A stretch of 64,000 bases of DNA, taken from NCBI GenBank assembly GCA_003991915.1, contig RQTK01000177.1, positions 231,534-295,533 on the forward strand, given 5' to 3'. Positions 1 through 12,965 of the stretch are shown one piece after another. Positions within the stretch are counted from its first letter, which is position 1. Each line of letters starts with the position of its first letter. The notes below the pieces were generated by a model, which saw nothing but the letters and a program-made list of their open reading frames with translations, ran no database searches and had not been told where the DNA came from. A program made the position numbers and the translations under genes. This stretch comes from Elysia chlorotica (lineage: Eukaryota > Mollusca > Gastropoda > Plakobranchidae).

Positions 1-67
<67 letters not shown>

Positions 68-218
68 GTTTGTCTGCCCCTACATTTTCTTAGTGTCTTT
101 CTTTGGTCTCTTTCTATCTGTTTATCTCTCTGACTGTATGGCTTATTCTCTTTCTATAATAATATGTCTATCTTTCTATCTCCCTCCATACCTCTATCCC
201 CTTCTATCCATGCACCTT

Positions 219-275
<57 letters not shown>

Positions 276-295
276 TCCTTTCTTTCAAAGCCTCC
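1..295. repeat. CT-rich microsatellite tract
   Basis: Near-perfect (CT)n fills the first 64 bases and a second (CT)n run lies at about 222-276, with pyrimidine-rich sequence between. Apparent Leu/Ser and Arg/Glu reading frames here are translations of the repeat, not genes. Confidence 0.95.
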
Positions 296-1188
296 CTGAC
301 TACTCCAGACGATGCTATACATCGACACCCACCAATCGCTGACTGTAGTGCATTCCTCTAGAGTACTTGTACATTGCAAACCCGCCAGTGTTACACCTAT
401 ATATTACAAACCCACTACATCTAACGTGAATCCACCCTGTCTCATTGTTGACCACTCTACACCAGGATCGAGGGTCTGTAGTCCATTACCACTAGCATCT
501 AGCAGGCTACAACAAGCTATACAGCAGGCTATATAACAGGCTACAACAAGCTCTACAACAGGCTGAAGAGCGATCACTTCAGCCACTGAGAGGGATCAGG
601 GACATTCGTCTAGCTGGACAGGCCAGCCATCACCACCGAGTTGCCTAGCTAATAATCGTAGGCCCGAAAAATCGAATATATTCCCAGTTTCGTACTTATA
701 ATGGCGGACAATAATTTGTGCTTCATTAAGTTGGCATCGCTGATTGATTGGTCAATTGCCTTCGCATTACTTGTAAATTATACGGGAAACTGAGACGACG
801 GTCTTAGATATACTCGTAAATATTATTAACCAAATAGTTTATTGTCAGAAAGAAAAATTATTAACCAAATAGTTTATTGTCAAAAAGCAAAAACAAGAAC
901 AAACTACTGTTGGTTAACCTTGGGAAAAATAACTAAGACTTTGATCAATTGATCTGCTTGTTTGTGAGTGTTGTTTAAGGGATATCAATCAACGATTTGA
1001 CCTGTCCAAATCAATAACAGTAGGGCCTACTAAAGGTTTCAAAGAGGAACTAATGTAAAAAATATAAAAATAAAAAGCATCTGTGGAAATGAGCGTTTTC
1101 TAAAGACTCGGTTTCATTATCGATTTTATTTTTACCTGGTCAGTGATCAAGATAGAGTTTGTATTGTATATCCTCCCTAGAGAGAAAA
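296..1188. other. Non-genic stretch with short tandem duplications
   Basis: No coding exon recognised. A 35-bp segment starting ATTATTAACCAAATAG is duplicated in tandem at about 822-887. A shorter imperfect repeat of CAGGCTA-CAACAAGCT type runs through about 497-565. Confidence 0.6.
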
Positions 1189-1262
1189 GGAGCAGATAGA
1201 GAGGGAGAGGAGAGAGGATAGGGAGAGAGAGCGAGAGAGAGAGGAGGAGAGAGAGAGAGAGA
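1189..1262. repeat. Imperfect GA/GGAGA purine tract
   Basis: GAGAGA interrupted by GG and AT steps, an aged (GA)n microsatellite. The sequence from its end to about 1740 is AT-rich and holds nothing recognisable. Confidence 0.85.
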
Positions 1263-2154
1263 AACATATGATTGTTTCAACATAACTAAGTTTTATACAA
1301 TTTTTTTTTCCAAAAACCTTCCTTACAATTGTTGTTGTTTGTTTATTTTCTTTAATGTTTAGTTTACTATAAGTATAATAGACTCACTTGTCCACTACAA
1401 AGGAGAAATTTTAACCGATGATAATAGAAAAACAACTGGATTGCCTGCCTGGAAGATCAAAAGAGAGCTAGAAATGAAAGTGTGGGGAGGAGTAGATACT
1501 GGGAAAGTAATAGTTAAGTAAACGATAGTTTTTTTGTTTTTTTTTATCTTATTAAATAATCTAATAATTATACTTTTTAGCGTCTTAATTGAAACTGAAG
1601 TAGTCGTAGTATTCCAAGGCATTTACTCCTTTTCATTATTTTAGCAAGGAACTACAAAGCCATTTTCCATGTTATTTAAAAGACTCACTACAACGTTTAA
1701 GATCGTCGTTGCAGTAGTTGTTAAACAATCTTTTGATCAACAGTTAGGACAGAAAGGTGTCCATGTGAATGGTGACAATAGACTGGTTGTTTATGTACTG
1801 GAAATTTTCATAGGTTCTGCTGTAGAAATGTCCAGACAAAACTGTTTTCAGATGGTGCCGTAGACTATATAAGTGGTTTATGTACTGAACCTTCCATCCA
1901 TTGTGGAATGTGTTCGTAGAGGATTTTCTTCGACTTTTTGTTAATATACCTATAGGTGACCGTTTTCATGGACGTACGTTTTGTATACCGATGTTTCCAT
2001 ATCTTGTGAAAGGTGTCTGACAAAAGCGTCTTTAAATAGTTACCATGGGATTGTTCTTTATACTTTTCCATACTGTTTGAAAATGGTCATATGACAAAGG
2101 TGCTTTCACATATGTATTACGCTTTGTGAGAGATCATCTTTCTATTAGTCTTAA

Positions 2155-2290
2155 GTGTCAAGGAGTCCTTGTCTCAAATGGCACATTTTACTGACAGTCT
2201 GAAACCGACCTAACATGTAGGGTTCAAATTCCAAACCGGGTACCTCCTCAATATAACACCAACGCTCTACCACTTGTACCACCCCCCCCC
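2155..2290 (-). mobile_element. tRNA-headed SINE fragment
   Basis: Read on the minus strand, the sequence starts with a tRNA-like head (box A-like ACAAGTGGTAGAGCG) and continues into the family body (complement of ACATTTTACTGACAGTCTG). The 3' part is absent. It sits within the old satellite. Confidence 0.65.
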
Positions 2291-2489
2291 CCTCCAGACA
2301 GCTACCATAGTTTATAAATCAATGGATTGTGAAGAGGGTCTGGCAAAACCTTATTCGGTGGCCACCATAGACTAGCGCTTTATACACCAAACTTACCATG
2401 GGTTTAAAGAGGCTCTGACGCATTGTCACCTGACCATTAAGAATGAGCCGTAGATGATGAACTTACTCAAGATGCAGGAACGGAACCAG

Positions 2490-2645
2490 GCCTCAGAACT
2501 CCTGTCTTAAATGTCACATTTTACTGACAGTCTGACACCGAACGAATATGTAAGGGCGAATCCCAACTAAGATGTTTTGCACGATTATGGGCTCGAACCG
2601 GGTACTTGAATAGCCGGTAATGTTTTACCACTTGCACAAGCTTGC
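2490..2645 (-). mobile_element. tRNA-headed SINE fragment
   Basis: Second minus-strand copy in the satellite, with a decayed tRNA-like head near 2620-2640 (complement of TTTTACCACTTGCACAAGCT) and the same body word ACATTTTACTGACAGTCTG at about 2515-2535. Confidence 0.6.
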
Positions 2646-2924
2646 CCCTTTTCCAGACCCCTACTGTTGGCTAGTGGTTTATAAAACAAACTTTAACGCG
2701 GATGGTGAAGAGGGTTTGGCGAAAGCTAATTCAGACGGTTGCTATAGTCTAGTGGTTTATAAAACAAACTTAAACGCGGATGGTAGAGACGGTTTGGCGA
2801 AAGCTAATTCAGACGGCTGCTATAGTCTAGCGGTTTACATACCAAGCTTTTCCACGAGTTCTGAATAGTGTCTAGCAAAAGATTATTCAGATGGCTGCCA
2901 TAGACTAGTTACTGGTTCGGGCGA

Positions 2925-3075
2925 TGTCAGTTTATTTAACAGGCTGGGACAGAAGTTAAGGTCTCCCCGACATGTCTCGTGCATAAGAATTGCCAAACGT
3001 CAGTTTTGGGGCCCGTTCATAATATAGCCTATATTGCTGGCGTTGGGCGTTAAAACAACAAAATAAAACCACGGG
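2925..3075 (+). mobile_element. SINE body and tail fragment
   Basis: Plus-strand copy lacking a clear head. It keeps GGCTGGGACAGAAG, GTCTCCCCGACAT, the tail word CCCGTTCATAATATAGCC and the terminal AAAACAACAAAATAAAACC, which resemble the fuller copies at 3631 and 5935. Confidence 0.65.
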
Positions 3076-3630
3076 TTGGGAAGAGGGTCCGCAAAAGCTT
3101 ATTTAGACGTCTCCAAAATACGTCTAAACCAAACATAACCGTGGCCTGTGAAGGAGCTCTGACAAAAGACGTGTCCGATGGCCGACAACGCGTTGTCGTT
3201 GAAAGAGACGTGGGGGATGCACTCACACAAGATGCCTTGGACAATGGCGTCTCGGAACTGAACCAGGCCTCAGCTTAACAACCCACAGCCCACGCTAGCA
3301 CCGCACCGATCGCTGGCATTCATTAAATTGCGAAATAACAATACCTAGATCGATGGACTCATGCGGACGCCACTGCATTTATCCTTCTGCATACTTCCGA
3401 CCGACTAGAGAAAAAAAAATTCTCATTTATTTCCAATATGTTTACGGGAAAATAATCTCTGCGCCGCGGTGGAGTTTGCGGGTTCTGACTCAGCTATGCA
3501 GTCCACATGTAGTTTTTATGAGATGGGCCCGCCGCTGAGAGCTTAAGTGCAGGAGGACCATTAACAAAATTGATCTGAGTACCTGTTGTTGCTGCTGCTG
3601 CTGCTGCTTTTGTTGTGCGCTCAAGGTCGT

Positions 3631-3915
3631 GGGGGCTATATGGCTCAAGTGGTAGAGCGTTGGTCTCGCAATCGGCAGTTCTGAGGTTAGAAATCCACAA
3701 TTGGTCAATAATTTGTTTGCCCGTTTTTGTCCTGCCCCCTACTGATGCGTTGCTGTCAGTATTATGTGACTGGCTGAGACAGGAGTCCAGGTCTCCCCGG
3801 ACTATTTATGTGTTGCAACAGGAAAAAAAACTCTCAGATGTTAGTCTTGGGATCCGTCCACAGTATATCCTCTAAAGTGGTGACGTTTGACGATAAGCAA
3901 CAAAAACAAAGAAGC
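3631..3915 (+). mobile_element. tRNA-derived SINE, fullest plus-strand copy
   Basis: A tRNA-like head opens the element. Box A is seen as TGGCTCAAGTGGTAGAGCG and a box B-like GGTTAGAAATCC follows at about 3685. The body holds TATTATGTGACTGGCTGAGA and CAGGTCTCCCCGGAC. The conserved tail holds CTCAGATGTTAGTCTTGGGA and CCGTCCACAGTATATCC, then an A-rich end with AAGCAACAAAAACAAAG. The head plus box A/B spacing is what RNA polymerase III SINEs use; the family name is not known to me. Related copies are scattered through the window in both orientations. Confidence 0.8.
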
Positions 3916-3964
3916 AATCTGTTCAAGGTCGAGAGGAATGGGGGAATGGGCGTGTATATGACTA

Positions 3965-3965
<1 letters not shown>

Positions 3966-4006
<41 letters not shown>
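3966..4006. repeat. (TG)n microsatellite
   Basis: About 20 TG repeats just after the SINE. Cys/Val and His/Thr frames across it are artefacts of the repeat. Confidence 0.9.
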
Positions 4007-4008
<2 letters not shown>

Positions 4009-5110
4009 GTCCGGTTACCAGGATGGACATAGCCTCCGGCTGAAGCGCTGCAGACTTGAGAGGACTTTACCGATTTCACAGATCGATCGGATTACAGCCA
4101 GAACTTGTGGGAATCGCGTAGTCCAGTCCATTGGTCCAGTGAGAGTGCAAGGCCATTAAAACAGAACTTGAATTTGATGATGAGTTGGCTGAGGCTCCTC
4201 GCAAAACGTAGGAACCGAGAGCGATGTATAGTCATCTTTTTAAAGACAATGTTGTATGGGAGATCTTCCCTAAATTATGTTTGCCATGAATTTAGATACA
4301 TGCATGATCTCGTGGATTGTACAGGGAAACAAAAATTTAAACTTTTCGTTAATTTTTTCTTTAAAGAGATAATTTTTTATCAGTAACTGAATTAAAATTA
4401 ATTCATGAGCTTAAAGTACACTAATATGTAACTTACTGTTAATATCGGGTGTCCTGTATACATAAGAAACTTTTGCCAATAAATGTGTTTCATCTTTTTT
4501 ATTAACCGAGTACTACTTTGTTGTAGATCTTTAAAAGTATTTTCTTTTTATTCTATTTGTTTTTCGGGAAACACTATGTCTTTGTTTCTATTGTTTGTGG
4601 TGCCACACAGCGACAGGGCGGAAAAAGGAGGGGGGGGGGCTTCTGCCACGAAAACTCGTTATTTTGATTTGTAGGATGATGTGATTATTTTCTTGTTTTA
4701 TTTAAAAATGTGCCATGCCCTTTAGCCTTGTTTGAACGCATGTCGGTTGAATAAGTGAAGTAATCACCATCATTATTATTGTATTAGTTTGATCGAATTT
4801 GGAAACAGTAATCCAATACACCACCAATCGCTAGTTGGTGTGGAACATTCAGCATGCTGTGTGAATAATTAAGAAAAAGGTTATGTTATTACACGATGAA
4901 AATAAACATTTTTCGATTTTTCACCTCATCAGATTATTTTGAATCTATTCTCAACCAAGGGGTATGATCGAAGTGACGAATCTTTAACTTTTAGTTTTGT
5001 CGGTCAGCTCATTGTTTACCTTGGAGACATAACAAACATTTTTTGTTTCAATGGCCATCACATTAAAATTGTTGATATTTTGTAATTGGGTGTTTCTTTC
5101 TTGACATATT
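4007..5110. other. Non-genic stretch
   Basis: About 1.1 kb without a recognisable exon. The first 250 bases are of more balanced composition (around GGATTACAGCCAGAACTTG) and may be an unclassified repeat. The rest is AT-rich, with a G run at about 4630. Confidence 0.5.
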
Positions 5111-5318
<208 letters not shown>

Positions 5319-5934
5319 AGCTTACCGTTCTCCGGATTGTCAGGGAAGATAATACCAGAGCTGCCAAGCCGATTAGAAAATGTGAGCTCGCCGAGAGTTA
5401 CGGGACGTAGTTAGAAGGCGGCATGAAGTCTAACTTAGATTAATTCAGCTCATCAAGCAAGAGATGGGAGTCATGTGGAACAGTGCGGTCAATTCTAGGG
5501 TCGTATGCACAACGTTATAGTAAGCTTACAACTCGTCTTAAGACAGAAGAATATCAAGAAGACCAAAGGCTAGCCGTGATCTGCCGCGCCGTTCTAATTA
5601 CGTGCCTTATATTACCACAGAACTTACAGTGCGCTAGCATTATTATTTTTTTAATCTACTAGAAGATCATACTTTGACGTTTCTGCTTATTAGAAATTTC
5701 TGATGATTGTTTTCTAACAAAGTGGAATCGTTTTTTCTTGGTTGTATTTTTTTTCGAAATCACATTCCTAATTATTAGTTATTAAAGTGCGCATTTTCGT
5801 ATCTTCGGTGTAAGAGCACTGAATTCAAATACGCTATTTTAGCGTACGGTGGGCAGATCTACTATACGGCGACCGTTTTTCATGACACCACCTCGGAGCT
5901 GCTCGGGAGGTACAGTTGGGGCGGGGGCAGGTGG
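5319..5934. other. Non-genic stretch
   Basis: No exon, RNA gene or clear repeat seen. The last 60 bases are G-rich (GGGGCGGGGGCAGGTGGGGG) and run into the SINE. Confidence 0.5.
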
Positions 5935-6220
5935 GGGTGGAGGGGCGCAAATTGTAAAGCGTTGGCCTCTCAACTGAGAAGTCCCCAGTTCTAAACCCAC
6001 AATGGGTTGAATATGTGAATATGCACTAATTTGTCCAATTTCGTCCCCGAATGGTTGGATCGGTACAGTATAATGTGACCGTCTGAGACAAGAGTCAAGG
6101 TATACCAGCGCTATCTATAATTATGTTGCAGCAAGAAAAACTCTCAGATGTTAGTCTTGGGACCCGTTCACAATATAGTCTATGTGGTACTGGCGTTGCA
6201 AAATAAGCAACAAAATCCAA
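5935..6220 (+). mobile_element. tRNA-derived SINE, near full length
   Basis: The head is more decayed than in the copy at 3631 (ATTGTAAAGCGTTGGCCTC and GTCCCCAGTTCTAAACCC). The body AGTATAATGTGACCGTCTG, the word TCTATAATTATGTTGCAGCA, the core CTCAGATGTTAGTCTTGGGA followed by CCCGTTCACAATATAGTC, and the end AAGCAACAAAATCC are all present and in the same order. Confidence 0.8.
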
Positions 6221-8210
6221 ATCAATCCAATCGAGGCTTCCCATAATAAGAGGCCAAGTCACCGACATAGACAAACCTCTGCAGTAAACGTTAGACTGAT
6301 CTATGTCATTAAACGTTTAAACACGGTTAGGATACTTTACATTGACAGATGTCTGATTATAATACTCTCTGAGTGCTATTCTTATCTAAATTTTCAATAA
6401 GTTTAGTAATATAAAGAGGGATTGTATAAAATTTACTATAATCTATCATTTGTTTACTTCACATTCCCTCAAACGTATCTTTATGTTTTCGGTGCAGAAG
6501 GCTAAAAATGTTCTCAAAAAAATTTCGTGTCAAGCTCTATTAAACTTTGACATAATTTTGAAAGATATCATACAGCTTCATACTTAATAATTTAGAGACC
6601 ATACGCCACATGCCACCCAAGATGTTAGATTCAGTACAGGTATTAACCCTTTCAACACTGACTTGTCCAATGGAACAATATGAAACATATCCTTATAGGT
6701 AATGAAAAGTTTGGATTCTTAAGTGCTTGTGATATTTCGAACTTTAACACTGCAAAGAATGTTTTGTCTTAAATATCTTTACAATCTTATCTAGTAGATG
6801 TTGGATCGAAAAATCTTGCCAACGGTGCTATTCCAAAGTTGCGCCAAATATTGATCATTCTTTCATTCCATTTCACCTTAAATGTAATCAAATAATATCT
6901 AAATTTCAAAGGGAAAATACAGCAAAACTAGGGGGCAAGTACGTTCTCTTGGATGTTGTGTCGAATATTTAAGACAAATCAGCTAACTATACACCTTATA
7001 TTGCTTTTTAAACACCATTGCAAGTCGCAAGTCGCCTTGTGAAAATTTGTAGCAGACATTCGTTTTTATTCAAATTTGCTTTGTTATGTGCCTATAGTAT
7101 AATCCTGTAGGCAGATATAGATTCTTGGACGCTATCAACAGGTCTGATATGGACAGGTTAGGATATATGCACAATTATCTTTTTATTCTAACACGAAGCT
7201 GTACACTGATATTTTTCTTATGAAATAGCAGATTTTTTTAAAAAGAATTCCAACTTACCAAAATGACAGTGTTATTCCACTAGAGCATCAATGTTAGAGG
7301 TCCACTCCTTCTGTAAAAATATCGGCCCAATCCTCGCAATACAATCAGGTCATTAAACTATAACAACTGGCTTTAAACTTGTGTATAATCAATAGAGCTA
7401 CTCCAATATTTGCTCTTTTATGGTGTGAATAGCTAGTTTCCAATAATTATGATTTTAGAAGTTAGATTTTTTAAATAACACGTAGTCAAGTAAAAAGCTT
7501 AGAGAAAAAAGTATAGAGTATCACTGGATGAGAAAGGCGACGTCCTGTGTGAAATAAACGATTACATTTTAAAGCACGATACTTAACAAGTCTTGACCAG
7601 CTGGGAGAAGTACAAGATTTGACCCGAAAATCTCATGTCGAATACCACAGGCTGTTTATCTGTTATCTTTAATAACTTTCTCTTATAATCTTGTTGTGAA
7701 TTTGGTGGGGTGTTTTTTTTATGCCGGTTAGCTTTGCCTAAAAAATCCACAGCTCATCAAATGTTCGTTTGAAAAACAAAGAGATGAAAGAACAATTTCT
7801 AAAAATGGTTAGCACTCTAACTATAGAATCACGTTACTGGTCTTTTTATGATTTCCTTCTCTTAGAATGATGTCTTCTGTCAGAAAATTTATTCTCAGAT
7901 TACTGGTCAAATGTTTTGTTTCATGCCTAGATTAGTCGCCGTTATGTAAACACATCGCAAGTCACGCTGATCAATGTAGCACAGAAACTAGGACCACGCT
8001 AGCTGTCCATCTCTCACTTCTTCTCCATGTATGTATGTATGAAAATATTCTCCTCTAATATCTTATGTGTTTTGAGAAGAATAAACAGAGAAGGGGAGAG
8101 ACTGTGTGAGTGAGAGAGGTGGGACGCCAAGCGATCCCGGGAGCATCTCTGCTCAACTCTGTACTACGCTCGTATATCTAGGTCTAGCGATTAAATCCAA
8201 AAAGGTGGCT
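6221..8210. other. Long AT-rich non-genic stretch
   Basis: Nearly 2 kb with no exon, tRNA or tandem array that I can support. At 6645 a TTAACCCTTTCAACACTG word resembles the end of a TTAA-type MITE, but no matching right end was found. A short (ATGT)n run lies at 8028-8041. Confidence 0.5.
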
Positions 8211-8355
8211 GAATGAGACAAAGGAAGGGGAAAAGATTGAGGGTGGAGAGTGGAGAGAAGGCAAGGGGAGGAGGGGGGAGTGAGAGAGGAGGAATGAAGG
8301 CGTGCCATGCTGCTCGTGGAACTAGGAGTGCGTGGGTGAAAGAGAGAGAAGGGTG

Positions 8356-8404
<49 letters not shown>

Positions 8405-8415
8405 ACGAGAAAACA
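8211..8415. repeat. Purine-rich tract with (GA)n core
   Basis: A 200-base strand-asymmetric purine tract (GGAGAGTGGAGAGAAGG and similar) with a clean (GA)n core at about 8362-8400. Minus-strand Leu/Ser frames here are repeat artefacts. Confidence 0.85.
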
Positions 8416-10290
8416 AGAAAGGGTTAAGGTAAGAAAGAGCACCAACAAAATCCATGCCTCTGAAGAAATTGTGCCGAAAAAATTGAGAAATGGGATTAAT
8501 AAATGAATACAATTATTTTGTATTAGTGTATCAGGGTTCTTATATTTTGTCTCAGTTTATGAAGTTGTTTAGATTTGTTGCAGAAGCACTATACAATGAA
8601 ATGTACAAATTTAACATTTAAATTTAAAAAATAGTAAGAAATAGCATACACCTTAGCAACAGGTCCGAATATTCAAAAGTGTTACCCCGTCAATTGCAAC
8701 AGGAGCTCTGACATGAATTTAGACATAATTATTTCAAGGTTAAGTTTTGCATTATAAGGCAGTTACATCAGAATTAAGCATAGAGGCACGTCGCCATAGT
8801 AATGTATAGCCAAAATGATGTCTTCTAAGAGACTATTGCGACATCCATTCGCTAACTGGTGCGTGGTGCCGCTAACAAATTGCGACACTGATATACCTAC
8901 CGACCTTCGACACGCGAACTGCCAATCACTGCACGGGGTTAAACATAACGCCACTGGCGGATCAATTTCCCAGGAACCATTGTTTGCCCGGGCGAGATTA
9001 CCCATAATCCATTAGCATACTGGTTGCTTCTTATTCCACTGCAAATAAGGGAAAGTGGGCGAGGTGATCTCAGTGATTTCAAAATACCAGATTATGTTTA
9101 ATAAAACATTATCAACGCAAAACACAGTTATTACAATTAGAGCACGTGAGATATTGTTTGTTCTTTCCTAGAATATTAACAGAAACTCGGTATTGGTTTA
9201 ATTAAATGTTATGCCATACCGGAAAGATGTGTTTGCATTTAATTATTACGTTAAAAAAAAATAATGGGTCTGCAAACTTATGCTGATGGACGATCAGGAC
9301 TTTTATAAGGTTCTAGTATTTAACCCTAAAATATAGGTTGTATAAACGGTGAGTTAAATGTTGTACACTTTTCGTTTTCCTCTTTGAGATTAAGGGAGAC
9401 AGGTGAGAAAAGACACGGCAGTGGAACACAGAAGGTTTTTATTGTTGTTGCTGTTGTTTTTGTTGTCGTTGTTGTTGTTGCTGCTGCTGCTGTTGTTGTA
9501 GTGTTGTTGTTTTTATTTCTTTTTTTTAAATGAGAGTTTTCAACATGGCGTTAGTGAAGTCCCGTATTCTTTCAGATATTAAGATAACATTGAGAAGCAT
9601 GGTTGATATCATCATAACTCCTTCAAAAAACATTGTTCAGAGGAATAATCAAACAAGATGGTAAAAACGTTACTCATGTGTTTGTTGTTGCTGTTTTTTG
9701 TCTCATATTTCGTATGACATGTACCGGAAGACACGCAAACCTCATTATTTTCCTGAACATGATGGAGACTGCCGTTACCTGGCATCCTTCAAAAAATCAA
9801 TAGGATTTTAATTCCACGGCAAATACACACATGTATAAAACAAAAGCAGTGCGTAGGAAAATTAAGTGTGTAGCTTTTTTAAATCGTGCATTTTCTTCGT
9901 CCTTCAAAGCTTGGGTTACAATATGTCCAATCACAATCTCCCATCTGTCTAGGCATACATCGATAAAGATTGTAAAATGGATGAAATGCATTAAACTTAA
10001 TAAATATTTGTAAAATCCATTGGAATGACAGCTTCAACTTTTAATTCCATCACAAAAGTTATATTAAATATAATTATACATCTTTTATTCGTAAGAACAA
10101 CGTCGCAATAGCTTACAACCTGCCGTAAGCCTTGTTAATCCTATATATTAAAACGACTCGTAAGTTTACCACAACATTGTACATACGTCGCTATTGTAGC
10201 GGAAAAAATGCGCAGTAAACAAAAAAAAACTGCAGAAAGTCAGGGATCAGTGTTGTTAGGAAGGTTGCCAAGCTTGTTCAGTAAGGAGAG
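8416..10290. other. Non-genic stretch with one GC-richer patch
   Basis: Mostly AT-rich. The patch at about 8815-9030 is clearly richer in G+C than its surroundings and opens short frames on both strands, but neither resembles a protein I know. A GTT/CTG trinucleotide tract lies at about 9431-9505. Confidence 0.5.
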
Positions 10291-10294
10291 TAGT

Positions 10295-10570
10295 GAGCGG
10301 TTTGTTTGTTTGATGTTTAGCGTCCAGCGCCAGAACTCTTTGGGTTATATTTTGGGATGGTCCCAAGAATAACGTCTCACAATTTACGTGCTGCCACACA
10401 CAGGCAGTGCGGGGATACCATGTTCTCTGTTTCGGCTGATAACATAACACTGACATCGAACCAACCAGTGGGGGGCGATTCGATATTTTTTCACCGATTG
10501 TGGGTTTTGAACCTGGACCTTCCGATCGGTAGACTAACGCTCTACCACTTGCGCAAGTCGTGCTTTTCTA
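10295..10570 (-). mobile_element. tRNA-derived SINE, minus strand
   Basis: Read on the minus strand it has a clear tRNA-like head (GCAAGTGGTAGAGCGTTAG, then box B-like GGTTCAAAACCC near 10510), the body word complementary to TAACACTGACATCGAACCAA, and the tail core complementary to GGTCCCAAGAATAACGTCTC. The A-rich end is complementary to GTTTGTTTGTTTG at about 10298-10310. Confidence 0.8.
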
Positions 10571-10934
10571 TTGATTCCCCACAGATAGATAAAACAATAG
10601 ATAAAACGTTTCATGTTCTATTTTGTCGCGAAACCTATTGCAGCTGGTCTCACATAGAGTATTGGGAGCTAATCATGGACAGAGTTGCTTGTAAGTTGCA
10701 GTATAATTTTTAAGCTGATAAATTTCATGAATTTGGCTAAAGTTCTTTGTTAGGCCATAACTTCTTGTTGTACGGTACTTAAGTATGATATGGAAAACAA
10801 TATTATTGTATAATGTATCGCTAGTTCGTAAGGATTCCTCCAGGAGCGTAGCATAACTGTCAAAATTATTATTGTATAAACAGTCGACAGGTAAAAAAAT
10901 AATATTATATGGGATGATCATACTACTTCAAAAA

Positions 10935-11110
10935 GGGCAGGTGGGCCTATGGCAGAGCAGAGGGTGCGGGTTCGTTCCTCAACAATTGGAGTCAGTAGAC
11001 AATGACAGTATAATGTAACCAGTCAAGAACTGGGTATCCCATCCTTCGGTACTGTCACCATGTACGATTGTCCTTGAGAATGTTGCAGACTGTAAACTAG
11101 AACAGAGATC
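10935..11110 (+). mobile_element. SINE fragment, plus strand
   Basis: Contains a box B-like GCGGGTTCGTTCC at about 10967, the body word CAGTATAATGTAACCAGTC, and TGTTGCAGACTGTAAACTAG. The conserved tail core is missing or very decayed. Confidence 0.55.
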
Positions 11111-11380
11111 CGTATTCTCCAACCAGAGATTTCGCTAATTTAAAATCAGACAAGGCCATGCCCTTTGTAGACAAAGACGTGCAAGATGCTTTCAGGATTT
11201 ACGCTCAATCAATATTCAGAGAATCTCCAGAAATCCCAGTGGGAGCTGCCTTGCTGTATCTCACTATCTGGCACGGCAAAACTCGAACAATGGAGGGAAG
11301 AGGAGAAAGCAGTGGACGGGGTTGGGGGGGGGGGCGGCATGTACATGTAAGAAAAAAAGATATAATAGCACATGATGAAG

Positions 11381-11385
<5 letters not shown>

Positions 11386-11463
<78 letters not shown>

Positions 11464-11466
11464 AAA
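11386..11466. repeat. (GA)n microsatellite
   Basis: About 80 bases of GA repeat with one AA interruption near 11443. It is flanked by a G run at about 11324-11335. Confidence 0.95.
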
Positions 11467-12185
11467 GGGAGAGAAAGGGGGGCATGGAGGCAGGCAAACA
11501 GACAACAGACAGAGGAAACAAATTAGAGGGAGGGTTAGAACGCAATTGAAAACAATAATGTAGCAACAAAATAAAGCTAGACATTTCAATTTTACAACAA
11601 TTTTAATTTGTTTAGCAACTGGGTCCATCTTGATGTATTTTATGTTTTGAAAATATATTGTATAAGAAATAGAACTACGACTCCAAGTTCTCTTCTCTTT
11701 CTACTACTGGTACTGCTGTAACTGCAACAACTGTTGTTCCTTGCTCCTTTTTTGTTACTGCAAGAATAAGAGTGCGTCTATTATACTCGTACATTTGGCT
11801 GTAAAGCATCCGTCCTGTTTTGGAACCATTGGAATGTACCGTATCTGACTGTATTTGATTAGTGAATGAACTCAGCTAGTCCATCTCTTTATCACGATTG
11901 CTCTCTGGCCCTATTTGTTCGCCCTCATCAATTGGCTTATCGACCTAGCAATCAATTAGTTTCTATCTGTGTGTTTGTGACAGGCGGGCTTGCTTTCAGA
12001 GGAACAAAACAACTGACGGCAAATTTTAAACCAACCGGCTCATAATTACCTAACGCACTGGTAGGCACTGTTGTAGAACAGCTCAACCCTGGAAACGGCG
12101 TCCACTTTCACCAGGGTTTTATGTTTGCGTTCCAAGTCATTTCAACTGATGTTTCACTTCCCCTGCTTGTGTTCTCTCAGAGTTA
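11467..12185. other. Non-genic stretch
   Basis: No exon or RNA gene supported. The portion 11830-12180 is less AT-biased and contains few repeats, so it may hold unique regulatory sequence, but nothing specific can be read in it. Confidence 0.45.
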
Positions 12186-12189
12186 AACC

Positions 12190-12290
12190 TTGCGGTGGCG
12201 CCATATAGCTCAGTGGGTAGTGCTCCAGACTAACTAGTGGTTCGAAGCTCAGGTAGAACTTTAATGCCCGGTTGTATTCTTCGGCAAATT
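12190..12290 (+). mobile_element. tRNA-like SINE head
   Basis: Box A-like ATATAGCTCAGTGGGTAG and box B-like AGTGGTTCGAAGCTC are spaced as in a tRNA. There is no acceptor stem pairing or 3' continuation I can follow, so a SINE head or tRNA pseudogene is more likely than a working tRNA gene. Confidence 0.55.
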
Positions 12291-12571
12291 CTGGTGAATG
12301 AAATTAATCAGAGACTACTTTTTTTTTTTTTAATTTCGTTATGGAATTCTTTCGGTGTTTAAAAGTTTAAAAATGAAGGTCGCAAATGAGCCTTAGATGG
12401 TCAAATAATACATTGTAAGAGAGGTTTAAAAGCAATGTCCGTGGATTTTTGCTTAAAAATTCACATCTTTGTAACGCTTTCAGAGCCAAATCAAGACAGA
12501 GAGAAAGTTTCAAGTCGATTGAATCAGTAGTTTAAGCGGTAGAGCTTATACAAACTTGGGGCTATTTTTAA

Positions 12572-12965
<394 letters not shown>

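Larger units (their letters stand above)
1740..3200 (+). repeat. Old ~75-bp satellite, interrupted by SINEs
   Basis: A degenerate tandem repeat of about 75 bp can be followed through this region. The clearest units are at 2660-2900, where TAGTGGTTTATAAAACAAAC, GGATGGTGAAGAGGGTTTGG, CGAAAGCTAATTCAGACGG and CTGCTATAGTCTAG recur in order twice and then with changes. Weaker units with the same order of words (GACTGGTTTAT, ATTGTGAAGAGGGTCTGGCAAAA, GGCCACCATAGACTAG) lie at about 1775-2090, 2298-2410 and 3060-3190. The gaps between groups are filled by SINE fragments, so the array is older than those insertions. Short open frames across it are not convincing as protein. Confidence 0.7.

Noticed and set aside
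66-361. Overlapping Ser/Leu-rich frames at the left end
   Set aside because: They translate a (CT)n tract. Similar frames at 5086, 8153, 11209, 14244, 48255, 53794 and 56290 were set aside for the same reason.
3629-3700. A functional tRNA gene
   Set aside because: Box A and B are present, but the acceptor stem does not pair and a SINE body follows. The same holds for 10495-10570, 12190-12290 and 62605-62680.
11158-11330. Frame starting MPFVDKDVQDAFRIYAQ, with a faint resemblance to the start of an eIF2B-alpha type protein
   Set aside because: The likeness is limited to a few residues, no good donor follows at the expected place, and the frame runs into a GA microsatellite. Not enough to call an exon.
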